A stretch of DNA of 64,000 nucleotides from Rotaria sp. Silwood1 (lineage: Eukaryota > Rotifera > Eurotatoria > Philodinida > Philodinidae). Positions 37,379-50,200 of this stretch are shown one piece after another; position 1 is the first letter of the stretch; each line of letters begins with the position of its first letter. The notes under the pieces were generated by a model. The model did not search any database and was not told the DNA's origin. It saw only the letters and a program-made list of their open reading frames with translations. The position numbers and the translations under genes were made by a program. The DNA is taken from the NCBI GenBank assembly GCA_905250075.1, contig CAJNOP010000042.1, positions 721,152 through 785,151 of the forward strand, in the 5' to 3' direction.

Positions 37379-39022
37379 ATTACAAACTGTAGAAAATTTG
37401 CTAATCGAACTACGTATAATCAATAGAACAACCGAGGTTTTTATATAAGGAGGCTAAACAAAAAAATACACAACATTCTACAATTATGTGTTTTTCCATA
37501 TTAAAGGTCGCTTATGTTTTCCTTGACAGACCTTAATCACATACAACATTGAAGCTCAATAACAGTTTTAGTTTGATAAACGCTTATATCCCAGGAAGAA
37601 GTGAAACGCTGAAAATGCCGCTTAAACTGTCATAATCACCCGTTCTGTTAGGAAACGGTGATAAACGGCAAGAAAAAAACGTGATCATCACTTTTCTTGC
37701 CGTTTTTACGTCTAGTTAGCGTTTCCAAGCGTTATTCACATTAAATAATCTCCGAAACGGTTCTATAAGTCATTTTTTTCTTCGTAAAAGATAGTAAGAA
37801 ATGTTTATAATCATATTTTCCAACGAAAACAGCTGTAAATGCTCAAAGTAGATTAATCTTTTTTTTTGGGACTGGCTCCCATAATTATTTATATTCTCGT
37901 GAATTTGTGTTTTTTATTGTTTCACAGTACGCGTGAAAGACATTTAGTCCGTTTGGAGCTTTCATTTATCTTTTGATCTGCTGAGTTAATTCAAAAAAGT
38001 ATTCGCTGTAGATTTAATTATGTGAAAAAGAGTTCCTTTGTTTAAAGTAAAAATCCGCATAACATTGACATCATATAAATCAATATCATGTGTTGGTGCA
38101 AACATTAGAATATCGAAAAAATACAGGTTGATTTTTTGTTGATTTAAAGTCTCAATTTTTACATTAAAATCCTAAGTTTTTGATTATGTTCAAAGCTCGA
38201 AACGTACGATAAATTATAAGTTCCTAATATTCTCAAATATAAAATTGATGCATTAGAGTTTTCATCACAAATTATCGACTCATCAGTATATGAGCTAGTT
38301 GAAACTCGTTTTATGACAAGCAATACAACATTATTAATTATGAGCTACATAATCCAATTAGCAACTCTAGCCAAGTCAAAAGAGAGTAATATTTTAAGTT
38401 AATATATATTCGACAAATGTATGTGGCATAAACAGAACGGATCTCATATGCTTAGTAATTGATTGTTAGTCTTAATCAAATTGGAGAGATAGGAAAGCAA
38501 AGAGAAGAAAAGAAAAAATTCAGAGAAGAGGAAGGAAAAAAGAATAAAGTTAGAGAAGGACAAAAGAGAAAATAAATTTGTCCAGCACATTCATTCATTG
38601 ATTCGATGAAGATTGCTCAATAAGTAAACATCACTTCTGCGAGTGATGTGAATGCACACAAAGATAAGATATATGAATGATATCTGAATTTAATCTAAAA
38701 TACTATGCAGATTACGAAGAAATTCACATATTTACTGTATACGAATTGTGAATAAGGATTCTCATTGACCGTTGGTCGAGCTTAGAAAACATGAGCAAAA
38801 AAGATTCAGATAACTCTAATAGAAGAAATCTTCAGAATTGAGCAATGTAGAGAATTTAGTTTCACCTTACGTTCTGCGTTTATTTTTGCTTTTTCTTAGG
38901 ATAGTATTTGTGGAAAACTGTCTTGTACATTCCATCGAGATAGTTGACAAAATACGAGATTCGTAGAAAAAATATACAATATAGAACTTATTTGTCATTT
39001 GGTAGCACCACATTCCATAATA
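37379..39022. other. intergenic; hairpin and purine tract
   Basis: No gene recognised. A perfect hairpin lies at 37669-37713: AAACGGCAAGAAAA against TTTCTTGCCGTTT, with an inner GTGAT/ATCAC. Weaker GGAAACG/CGTTTCC pairing lies outside it. At about 38480-38580 the top strand is almost purely A/G (GGAGAGATAGGAAAGCAAAG and onwards). Confidence 0.45.
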
Positions 39023-39415
39023 AAATCATTAGTGAAACTAAGCTATTTAACATTTTTTTCAACTGATTTATTAAGATCAATCAGTGTGACGTTTCGTTCT
39101 AACTAAGAACATTATCAAACACAAATAAATAGACAGAAGAAGAATATCTATAAGAGTAAAATAATATCTTCGTTTTTCTATTCTACTGTTTTAAACATTC
39201 TAATGCAGACGGATTAATTTTACTCCTCCCGTGCATTGAAATGCTTAAAACAATAGAATAAAAAACGATGACATTATTTTACTCTTATATATATTCTTCT
39301 TCTGTCTATTTATTTGTGTTTGATAATGTTCTTAGTTAGAACGAAACGTCACACTGATTGATCTTAATAAATCGGTTGAAAAAAATGTTAAATAGCTTAG
39401 TTTCATTAATGATTT
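39023..39415. repeat. long foldback element 1
   Basis: The left arm 39023-39211 pairs with the right arm 39229-39415 across a loop of about 17 nt. The outer ends are AAATCATTAGTGAAACTAAG and the complement of TTAGTTTCATTAATGATTT. The arms are about 190 bp with only scattered mismatches (TCAACTGATTTATTAAGATC versus the complement of GATCTTAATAAATCGGTTGA). There is no open frame. It resembles a foldback/MITE-type element or a long hairpin RNA source. No clear target site duplication is visible at the ends. Confidence 0.88.
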
Positions 39416-40176
39416 CATTTTAGAGCTTGTTATTTTACTGAGTTCGTCGTCGATTGAAACACTTACGCGAAGAAACTTTAATTTTTTAACTTTTATACCA
39501 TAAAAAGAATATAATGCTGAGTATATATTCCGTTTTCAGTATAAATCTTAAAAGAACAACTAGATGATAAATATGCGTAAGTCATAAAGATTACAGTAAT
39601 CAAATAAAAAACTTAGCTGCTCTATTTACTTTTGTAGCAATAAATTATTTTTTATCTACCAAAGATGACTGTTAAAGAATGAGAAAAAAATAGCCTCAAC
39701 AAAGAATAAATTTTAGAAGTACGTCAATAGTGTTGCTCTTCAATATTTTCTTTTGATAAAATATACCAAAAAATTGACATCGTTTTATCTATGATATTTT
39801 TCCCCTGGAATTTTTCTTTTATCATATCAATTCATTAATTCTTCTTAAAAATCTAAGTTTCATTATCACATACATATCTGATACTAATAAACTAATTTAG
39901 ATTCTTCTTTCATTATTCATCGAGATTATCATAAATCACAACTTTGTAACTAATTATATATTTCTTCATAGGTATTAGAATAAACTAGACTTGAGAATTC
40001 ATAATGAAAACTTGAGAAGATTTCGATAGAATATTTATCATATGTAAGACAAACGCATCATCCTTGAGCGATCGACAAATTTCTAATTACCTACGAAGAG
40101 TATAGAAAAAGAACTTTAAAAAACAATCGATGTGTCATAAGAAAGATTGTAGTCAGGTTTTTGTAATATCTAAACG
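39416..40176. other. intergenic between two foldbacks
   Basis: AT-rich, nothing recognised. Confidence 0.4.
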
Positions 40177-40469
40177 CATTCTAGTGAGTAGGTCTCATTT
40201 TGTTTTCGAAAAAGCAGAAGTTAAATTTTCAATAAGTTAAAATATTTATTTAAAGAAATGAAAGTTCATGCATCTTTAAAACATAAGATATGAGTAGAAG
40301 TCTTTTGAACAAATATCAAAACAAAAAGAAAAGTTTGTAGAAAAGACATCTACTCATGTCTTATGTTATATAGATGCTGAACTTTCATTTCTTTAAATAA
40401 ATATTTTAACTTGTTAAAGATTTAACTTATGCTTTTTCGAAAACAAAATGAGACCTATTCATTGAAATG
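40177..40469. repeat. long foldback element 2
   Basis: The left arm 40177-40313 pairs with the right arm 40334-40469 around a ~20-nt A-rich loop. The outer part reads CATTCTAGTGAGTAGGTCTC on the left and the complement of GAGACCTATTCATTGAAATG on the right. The inner GTTAAAATATTTATTTAAAG and GAAATGAAAGTTCA blocks are perfectly paired. The arms are ~137 bp and about 90% matched by eye. The sequence is unrelated to foldback 1 as far as I can see. No coding potential. Confidence 0.87.
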
Positions 40470-42497
40470 TATTGAGATATTGAGAAAAAGAACGAACGTG
40501 TATTGTCCATCATCAAATTAATAAAATTAGATGAATGGTCAAGTTACAAGTAAGACGAAGATGATTCTTGAATATTAAACCTTTTTTTCAAGTAAAGAAT
40601 CGTTTACGACAGATGAAATAATGAAAAATTATGGTTTTAACGTCAACGAATCACTATTTATGCCATTTACAATTCGAAGTTTAAACGACAAGGACATAAT
40701 ACTACTTTATGACATACAAAATCGTTTTTTATGATAAACGCGTAATTTGGTCAATATATCATCATTTAAATGATGTGACATAAAACATCGTTTTGACGGC
40801 AGGGCAGCGTTTCCTCAACTAACTGGGATAGAGGACATATATTTCTGTTTAAATGTTTTTGTAGACATCAATTAATATTTTGAAAAATGTACTGATGATA
40901 ATGGAAAACAAGATGTGAATGTGTGCAGGGTAGAAGAAGACTCACATTCTCATTGAGAGTAGCTCATCGAATAATATTTGTCAAAGGTTGAATATATTGT
41001 TCTTCTTCCAATTTTATCATACAAAAACAAATCATACATTTTGTGTGCCTATAAGTTCCGTGATAGTCGATATGTTTTTTTTCTTCTCTGTCATACCGTC
41101 ATCATGTTAAATGAGTCACGAACTTTGTTTGCAGTTGTGCAACGCAGGTTACATCATCCTTCCCAGTTTCACTTTCTTCTCAACATTTCAATATTTGTCT
41201 ACCGTCACTCTTTTGAAAGTGTTCCCGACGAGAAATTCGAGTAAGGTTTTTTCTTTATTTGTTATACATGATTCGATAGCGCTTGATCTGCTAGCCAAGA
41301 AAAAGTTTGTGTTTTAGCTTCTGTAAGTAGCTTTTTCCGGTCGAAACAAAAATTTAAAATAAAAGAAGAGGTCGTTCTTTGCAAAAAACGCACTGTTTTC
41401 AATTTTCGCGATATGTCATGTTCTTTTTGTTACTGAGTTTCTGCGATTTATAATTTCGAATTTAGCGCCAAAAACTGAGTACAAAGTCACTATTAAATCG
41501 AATCTAATCCTACAACTCTGTTGAACGTAGCTTAACTCATTATAAAAGCGGTCATAAAAATATGAATCGGCTTTGTCTTTCCTTTTTTGCTTGTTGATAA
41601 AGAGCGTTCTGGTTGAATTTTGAGCAAAATGTGTAGATTGCCGTCCATATTTTTCCGTTTTCTTCATCTACACGAAGCTTTCATGCTATAAAATTGTTAC
41701 ATTTGAAATTAGAGCAAAAATCTGGAGCGGCTAATGTATAAATTAATCGTTTTTGTTGTCTCTAGTTTTCCTTCAGTTTTTTTCACGTGAAGGGTTGGCT
41801 GAAACTTTCACCGAAAAATGAAGACTAACGAAAATTTTGGAAACATACATAATTTGATCCATTTTTAAATGGTGATCCGCAACACAACAACCTTACTATA
41901 TGAGAGCTTTGTTTTGATTAAGAAAAGGAAGATATACAAGTAGAATTCTAAGTTTTTAGTAAAAATGATTATTGTCGACAAACAAACAGGAAGGCAAAAC
42001 AACGCAATGCAATCTATTATAATAGGTGGTACAATAAATTAAATGAAATAAAATATTTGGTTCCATTGCTTACATAAAAAAACTGGATAGGATTATAGAT
42101 ATGACCTATAAATTCGCAAAGAGACCAATTTGAATAACCATCATCAGTAGAACTTTCGGATCAAATTCCATTTAATAATGGTTCTATACTCATTTTTTTA
42201 GCATTGAATTTAAAAATATAAATCAAAGAAGTATAACAACAAAACAGAACAGAAAGTATCGTAAAAACTAAAAGTTACGGATTATATGTAAAAACAACAA
42301 ATTCTTACTTTTTGTTTTGTTTTCAACTTACAAAAGCCGTTTACAACAGCTAAAAGCTACTTGTTTTTAATGAGCAGATCAATCTCAATCAAACCATGTA
42401 TAAAAAGCAAAAAAAATACTCTATTTGGGTTTCGTATTGAAGCCATCTTAAACTTCTCTCACACATGCTTTCTTTACTTGGTTTCTGTCTTGATTCA
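40470..42497. other. intergenic, no gene seen
   Basis: No recognisable gene. A 16-bp perfect palindrome CATCATTTAAATGATG lies at 40760-40775. Overlapping + frames at 40978-41317 have no motifs and no splice continuation I can support. Confidence 0.4.
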
Positions 42498-42501
42498 GAT
42501 A

Positions 42502-43681
42502 ATGAACTCCACTGATCAATTTCAGCCTCTTGTCGTACCGAGAGATTCCGATGGTTTTGTGAAGTGTTTCACATTGTCCAGCTATGACTGTCAGGAAGCC
42601 AGCGAAGCTCGTGCATTTTTTGAGGAATACGGTTTCGTTGTTATTGCAAATGTCTTCACTGCACAACAGTGCACAAACACCATCTCAGACATTTGGACTG
42701 TAATCGAATCTTTAGTGAGACAGCCTGTTCGAGATAACGAGCAGCTTTGGACTCGTGAGTATGTTCGACTCAATTCTTTTAATCTTTTTCTACTATTCAT
42801 GCGGTTTTAATCTGTTCTATTCGTTTAGACTTTGGAACAATACGGGTTTTCCAACAGATGGCATCATTGGTAGTGCCAGTCTCTGGACTCGCCAAATCTT
42901 GCTCAATCGACAAACTCCAACTCTGCATGCTGCTTTTGCAGCCATCCTTGGAACTGAAAATCTTCTGGTGAATCAAGATCGATACGGAATGTTCCGACCC
43001 ACCAAAGAACATCCTGAGCGCACGACAATGACCAATCTACATTTGGACATGAATCCATGGATTTACATTGAAGGTTTGCTCTGATCCATTCTATAAAGTT
43101 CGACAGGTTTCGTTATGTTTGTTTCAGACGAGGATAACTCGTATCAACTGGAAGTTCTCAGTAAACTGCAGTATAGATCTAATCAGGACTGGATTACAGA
43201 AAACAACGAACCTGGTTGTGCCAAAGTTGACGAGCTCCATGTACAAGGACTGGTTAACCTTGCGGATAATCTTGAAGAAGACGGTGGCTTTTGGCTAGTT
43301 CCTGGTTTTCATAAGTATTTAGCACAATGGGCAACTGATCACAGAGACCTGAAAAAGATTTATGGACGCTATACGCAGTTTATTCTTCTGAACAAAACTG
43401 ACATTCCAGAGATGTATGCTGCTGCTTGTCACATTTCCACTCGTGCTGGCTCAGCCATTCTATGGGATCAACGTACTTTGCATGGATCGCGAGCGAATTT
43501 TAGTCTCCGTCCTCGCTACGCTCAGTTCTTCAAGATGTTTCCTGCAGACCATCCAGCCATGACACCAGAGAGAGCCGAAAAGCGACGCAAAGCAATTCTG
43601 GCAAAAATCCAAGCCGTGAACATTGACCCAGAGACTGATCTGACTCCTTTGGGCAAGAGACTCTTCGGATTTGTGAACTAA
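42502..43681 (+). CDS. phytanoyl-CoA dioxygenase-family enzyme
   Basis: Three exons, 42502-42758, 42829-43073 and 43128-43681, with introns of 70 and 54 nt, give 351 aa. The ATG at 42502 lies 3 nt after an acceptor (TTGATTCAG), so the open frame extending upstream is untranslated or spliced away. This is a PhyH-type Fe(II)/2-oxoglutarate oxygenase. The HxD facial-triad part is His157-x-Asp159 in TNLHLDMNPW. The distal His286 is in WDQRTLHGSRANF, and the 2-oxoglutarate Arg is close by (LRPRYAQF, 295-297). EEYGFVVIANVFT near the N-terminus is the typical opening of the family. No signal peptide or peroxisomal targeting tail is seen (ends LFGFVN). It probably hydroxylates a small molecule; the substrate is unknown. 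AATAAA follows 16 nt after the stop. Confidence 0.88.
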
Positions 43682-43696
43682 TATAAGTACAGTATG

Positions 43697-43702
43697 AATA
43701 AA
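43697..43702 (+). promoter_or_regulatory. polyadenylation signal AATAAA
   Basis: AATAAA (with a second overlapping AATAAA) just after the stop of the dioxygenase gene. Confidence 0.65.
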
Positions 43703-45010
43703 AATAAAACAGTGTAAAAATTGATCTCGTATATTAATAGAGACCTGTAGAGTTCGTGCATATAATTGCATCCATACACATTTCCAATAAATGAGTTGAA
43801 CAAATGGAACTAGCTTTTATAGTCTTGAAATTTTTCGACTGTGATGGGTGTTGTAGTGGTTGTGTGCGATAAGAAAGGGAACATATTGTTACCTTTTCTG
43901 ATGAATATTTAAAAGCAACAAGCAAATGATGATTATGATACTGGTCGCGAAATCTTTCTTTTTTCTTTTACTTCGTCTCTCCGTTTAACGAGTAATGTTA
44001 AGCAAGTACGTGTGCGTCATACAATAATTATTTTGCTGTTTCACACAACATTAAATACGCAAGTACGTATTCATGAAAAATAACAAAAAAAGAACAGAAA
44101 TGCACGTTTTTCATATTATGATCTTGAAGGATGACAACAATTTAAACTTCCAACTTTCTTAAAAACATACATTCTTTGGCACCTTCTAGTCAAAACAATA
44201 AATGTAAATAAATGATCGTTGAACTGTTGAAAACCTTCTTTCATTGATGACCAAAATGAATAAATAAATAGAGAACTCTAAACCATTTTTATCGTGACGC
44301 ACTGCAATACATTCTTCCGAAACGATCTTCTCTAAAATAGATAACGTTTTCCTACATTGGAATATAGCTGTTAAGTTGCGCACATAATCGTCGATGACAA
44401 AAGTTCATTTCCTAAGTTGATAGCCAGATTCTACCCAGAATGTAAAGTTTTCAATGAAAAATATTTGTTCAGATAACTTGAAAACAACAAGTTGGATAAT
44501 CTAAAGTCAGGTCCTTATTTTTCAGCATTGAAAAATGTATTTTTTAATGCAAGATAGTTTTTTACTTACGGTATACGATTGTATTGCCTCAAGAAATGAT
44601 GATCTTCTAAGGTTTATTTATTCAGTTTCTGTTGAATTAATTTTTATATGTTTAAATACCAAGTAAACCGACAATCAAGATTTCTATAGTCAATATCTCA
44701 ACACCTATGTCTCGAAATACAAGTAGATATGAATGGTGGATGTAGATGTTCGATGTACAAATGCAACGTAGACATTATGGACATTATTAGACTTTTATTT
44801 GCTATCTTTTATCCTATGTTTTATAGTTGTTTGTTCAAGAAAAATAGAAACAAATAGTGTTATTTGATAATAATTCGAAATGAATGAAATTTTTAAGAAC
44901 AACAAGTTACTTCGAAGTCTATCTTTGAAATTTTACACTTAGGAATTTCACAAATTTTCATCAAACAACTTTGGAATACTAACCTATTTTTAGATGAAAA
45001 TTTCTTGCAG
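43703..45010. other. intergenic, no gene seen
   Basis: AT-rich; no exon, RNA gene or repeat recognised. Confidence 0.4.
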
Positions 45011-47249
45011 TCAATCAACATTGGACATGCATCCAGATGAAATTCTATTAGAAATCTGTATATGTTTATTATGTACTGATATTTTTCTATCTTTTATTTG
45101 ATTGAACAATCGAATAACACAAATGATTACTCGGTATTGTCATCATATTTCATTACATAAAGTATTTATTTCAAAAAGTGATTATTTATGTGTAAATATT
45201 CTACCTCACATTGGTTCTCATATTCGTACATTACTTATTGATTGTTGTTATTCGGTTTTACAAGATGATTTATTCATTAAATATTTCGGCAAGAAAATGT
45301 CAATAACATTTCCTAAACTGGAAAGAATCAGTCTTGTTTCCTACAAATACAATCAATTAATAACATTTCTTGATACTCTACATGATTTAAATCATCTTGT
45401 GGAGATTCGTTTATATAGTCTCTTTTATATTCACATAGATAATGAATCAACAGTTATTCGATCATTAACTCAAGCGAATAATCACCGATTTACAACAATC
45501 CTAATTTGATGATCAATCAAGTGCTTTACATTGTCATCATACTGATTGTTATTTGAATATTTTTCGATTGCGTATCACATTGAGAACAAGCGCTAATTTA
45601 CCAGTTCTCTTTCATGCCATTCCTAATGTTCAATATCTAGATGTAATACTTAGTGGAAGTTATAACTCATTGGAATATTTTGATCACTCTAAATTTATGT
45701 CCTCTTCTTCATCTTACCCATTTTCAACTCAGATCCACTAAACAAACGTAAATGCTTGAAGAATTATTGATATTATTTGTTCAATTACCAATAGTACAAA
45801 ATCTATTAATTTTTTGCTTCGGACAGCTGATAGACGTCTTCTCGAAGGTGATACAATTCTTTCTTCACTTCTTTTCACTGTTCAATAGTTTAACTATGCT
45901 ATTGTTTTTTTGTCATAATATGTTTGTTGATCAAATTGATACGGTTATTGTATCTTGGCCACCATCTCATTCAGTTACATGCTTCTACCAAAACACATAC
46001 TTGTTTATGCATACATTACTATAGTATTTTGCTCATATTTCATTTCCAGAATTTATCACTAAGATGATTTCATACAAAGAAAATAGTATAAACAGCTATG
46101 AAAGAAGTGTTGAGTAGCTGGATCTTGCGTTCAACAGAAATTTTGCTTTAACCGAATCTTTAGGAATGATATCACAATGTCGTCAAGTAAGAGAAATTGC
46201 TTTTAGCATTACAGATTCCGACAATACCATGGAAGGTACGTATATTGAACAAAGATATTGATAATGTACAAATGACTATGAATATTCATTAAACCGATGT
46301 AGAAAACATAAGAGTAGTAGAATGAGAAATCATCATTTCATTCGTTAGAATTTTTTTTTTGAAAAAACTCTAGCTTGACAATGAAACATAAAATTTGTCG
46401 AAGTTGAAGGCTAAAATGTCTGAAATTCGGTTCACATTTGTATTGTCCTAATGGATTATGGATGATAAGGAAATGTTTTTATAAATGATGATTTAGAAAA
46501 CACAATAAAAACATAAGAAAACTTGATGTTTTTCGACTCTGCATGTTTTATTACAAAACGAGCTCACGTCTCATTTTGTGATTCAAATATTTTCTTTTCC
46601 AAAGTATTTTACTGTTTTCAGAAGACAAATGTCAAGTATCCTATATTCTTCAATTATCATGATTTATTCAAGGCATCTTGTATGGATCAATACCTTCTGA
46701 TTTGAACAATTTTTCATCTATTCTTAATGCGACACCTAATCTCTTTCGCTTGGATTTACCTTTTGATTATTTATGCCTGTTCATAGAAAATCAATAAATA
46801 TGTCATATTCTTGGTCAGCGTATTATTTCACTTTGTATTTTCGGGAATTCTTCGAAATCATCATCAGTAACATTCAATGAAGAACACATACCTGTCATTG
46901 CTTTAACATTCTTTCGAGTTCATGATTTATATGCAGATTTACAACATTTAAAGGCTAGCATAATACTAGTGTCAAACGATAATATTCATGAAAATTCTAT
47001 AAGACAAAGCTTATTCGTCCAGGTAAGTCAAGAGAAATATGAAGTCATATCTCCTGGTTCAAGTGAATCAATGTTAGTATGTTTGTTGACCCAATTCAAA
47101 GAACATAACCTTGTTGGTCTATGTATCATTGGACAATTCTTTGAAAAGATACAAACAGATACTAAACATTGATTAGAATGTAATACGGTTCTTTGTAAAC
47201 AACAGTTTGAAGCTGCTTTCAACAACAAGTTACATCGATTACTCATTTG
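45011..47249 (+). pseudogene. F-box/LRR-type gene, decayed
   Basis: After an acceptor (TTTCTTGCAG) the frame opens with LDMHPDEILLEICICLLCTDIF, a typical F-box start. A TGA comes next, then LNNRITQMITRYCHHISLHK and a leucine-rich open stretch (45102-45509). Further pieces follow in changing frames: 45553-45741 (LFHAIPNVQYLDVILSGSYN), about 46130-46230 (SQCRQVREIAFSITDSDN), about 46675-46790 (ILNATPNLFRLDLPFDYLCL), and 46820-47249 (IPVIALTFFRVHDLYADLQH and the C-terminal LLTQFKEHNLVGLC). Many stops and indels separate them. The order matches one full-length bdelloid F-box/LRR gene of ~2.2 kb. This is a different subfamily from the copy at 13358-14480. Confidence 0.75.
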
Positions 47250-50200
47250 AATATGACAATATTTATATTGTTTTTCTTTTTAACAAGAAAATTTTTTGTA
47301 GATATTTGATTCGTGCTTATAAATATATGTATATTCATGATTGTAAAATGATAATATTCTAAAAGCAGTCTTCATTAATTTCAATATAACAGCATTAGAA
47401 ACACATGACTTCTAGTAGAATAGATCAATCTCAGTAATTTAAATGAAAGATTAGATAAATTGTGTATGCTAAACACGCACCATGCCATGTTAGCCATAAT
47501 CATAACTGGCTACCATAGAAGCTGCTCGATCAATGATTGTCGATTTATAACGGAAAAATTTCTACACATGGAACAATTTTATCCAGTATATTTGAAACTT
47601 AACTTTCGATTAATTGACATATCTGCTTGCTTTGAAAATGATAACATTCTTTAAAAAAAAACGTTTTACCTACTTCCTTCAGGATTTAGGGTCAAAAAAA
47701 AAAACTTTTATCCTTTTAAAAGAGGTTGAAAATGTCAATTAATAGATTTATTTCTGAACGATTTAAGTATATTAAGCATGAAAAAAGTAGCCTTTGAGAC
47801 TGCCTTATTGATAAATCTCTGTAAGTCGACTTCTATAGACTATATTGTCCTCTAAGTAGTTCCTCCTCAAAACCACATTTATTCTTGTATTTAGTAGTAT
47901 TGATCAACTCATCAACGGTTTATTTATTTAAGTTCGTTTTTTTATACAAGATAACCACGTCTCAGATGTATTCATGCTGAAAGTTTTAAGTCGAACGAAT
48001 ATTATTCATGATGAGATATAGCTATCAAAGAAAAGTTGAGAAAATGATCAAAACGTATGTATCTCGAGAATAAATTAACATTTTTTCAACTTACTTGCAT
48101 ACAATTGAACAAAATCAATTTTTGTCTGCGTCGATAAATTAAAATAACTTCTATGAATCTAAATTCTATAGTATCATTTGTTTTGTTCAATACAAAAGAA
48201 GAATAAAATCACTTCAAAGAGAGGGACAGAATGTGCATACTATGTGTTCTATTCCTTAAATTTTCGATTTGTTAGTTATTCAGAAAAATTGACATTTAGC
48301 ATTTACAATAGGTTTCATAAAAGTTTGTCGACATTTTTTTGATACTTATTTAGAAAAAAAATTGCTCAAAGAGGTCGTAAACAAGTATTATGGCAGTTAG
48401 TTGCTATCAAACAAACGAGAGTTGAAACTTTGATTATGGTAATTGAAGTAAACGTATGATTGTTTTTGAACGCAACGGTGACTGGTGTATACCCGTAAGA
48501 ACGATTAGACGTTTTCATGCTACAATCATTAATTTTCTTAAGAATGTTTGTAAACGTATTTTCTACGGGATTGTTTTTTTTTCTTCCTTATTGAACAATG
48601 CCAGTGATTCTATAACAATGGTGAGTGTCAGATTACTGGTTTGAAGGTTGTGAGTGTAGGTCATTTGCATAGAGAAAATTAGTTAGTTTAGAAACACTTT
48701 CGATTGTAGTTTTATAGATTGACTTCAACAATGAAAAGCAGTGATCTTTTTATTTTGAACTTTTTCGGCTGTTCCAAGCATTAGAAAGAATTCAAATAGT
48801 CATTCGAATAGAGAAAATGGTTTTGAACAAGAATATCAGAAAATAAAAATTATTATCAGATTCACAAAGTGACTAAGCTAAAATATGTTGTAGAGAACTT
48901 GAAGATGCATCATTTTATAGAGCATTGTTTGCTCTAGTGTTTTATTTAATCTAAAGAAAATTATTATATTTACTCGTTCTAGATGCTAAAAAACTAGCCT
49001 TTTGATTTTTTCCAGTCTCTATCTGTGTTTTTGGTATTCACTGTACATGAATCATTATGACATAGTACATATGTATAAATACATAACAGAGTAAACTATA
49101 TTTGTATCTGCATGTGAGGGCATAAAAAACTAATAACTATTGGTAAATATGAACAATAAAACAGAGATTTTCTGTTAATATAGTGTGCATATATGAAATC
49201 TATTTTATTATAATGAGCAATACATAACTATATGCCGAAGAAAAAGAAAACAATATTTTTGCTTTGATCAGTCTGCTCACTAGAAAATGGCAACGATTCG
49301 CCTATTCATACAGAATTGTTTTGTTCAGTTTCTGTAAATATGACCTTTTTGCAATAATATGTAGAATTGAGAAAAATTCTAGTCGCTGCGCAGGTGGATA
49401 CCAATAATATTTTGGTATTTATAAACGAGTCATATATCTTGCCTAAGCACGCAAGAGTATTACATGCAATTATTTACACCGATCAGAGTTGTGTACAGCT
49501 TCGTATTCTTTGCTTAGAAACTGAAAATATTGTGTTTAAATACATGTGCTATTTTTTTTACATTTTAAAGAATATTCTGTAATTAAATGTAAGTCTGAGA
49601 AAATTTCTTGCAGATACATGCATTTGTTAAGCTTTCATATTTAACTGAATAATCTTAATATTGCTGTGCTGTTAAAAATTGTTTAAAAAGTAAGTCATTG
49701 AAGAAATAGTTTCATCAGAAAAAGCTTTTCTTATCTGATTTATTTAAAAACATGAGAAGATTTGCATTTAAATGGTATTGTTTCTATGTATATGAAACAT
49801 GCCAGGTAATATTATGTACTATGCGTTATTGATACATGGGTGTTTTAAGTAACATTGAAAATTAGTTTTGAGAAAGAAATTCTTATCACACGGAGAACTA
49901 TTTTTTGATGTTATGATAACTCATGACCAACTCAGTATTTCGGACCAAAATTTTCAACCATCTCGAATGTTCGGAAGCAAAAATAGGTTTCTGACAGAAG
50001 AATAGACCCTGATCAAATTGATAAGCAACACATTAGAGAAAAATTTGTACTCTAAGTAGAATAGTATGTTTCTGTGGAGAAATAATCTTTTTTTTAAAGC
50101 GATTTTCTATGAAGAAAACGCATTTCATTGGATAATTGATCATCATTATTTTTTTTTAATAGGAGAAAAAAGAAACAAAAGAGATGAAGTGATGAGTTAT

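Noticed and set aside
40760..40775. 16-bp perfect palindrome CATCATTTAAATGATG
   Set aside because: Isolated, AT-rich, and expected occasionally by chance; no promoter or gene next to it.
40978..41317. Two overlapping + frames of 88 and 68 codons
   Set aside because: No motif, no splice continuation, unusual composition for a gene; likely chance.
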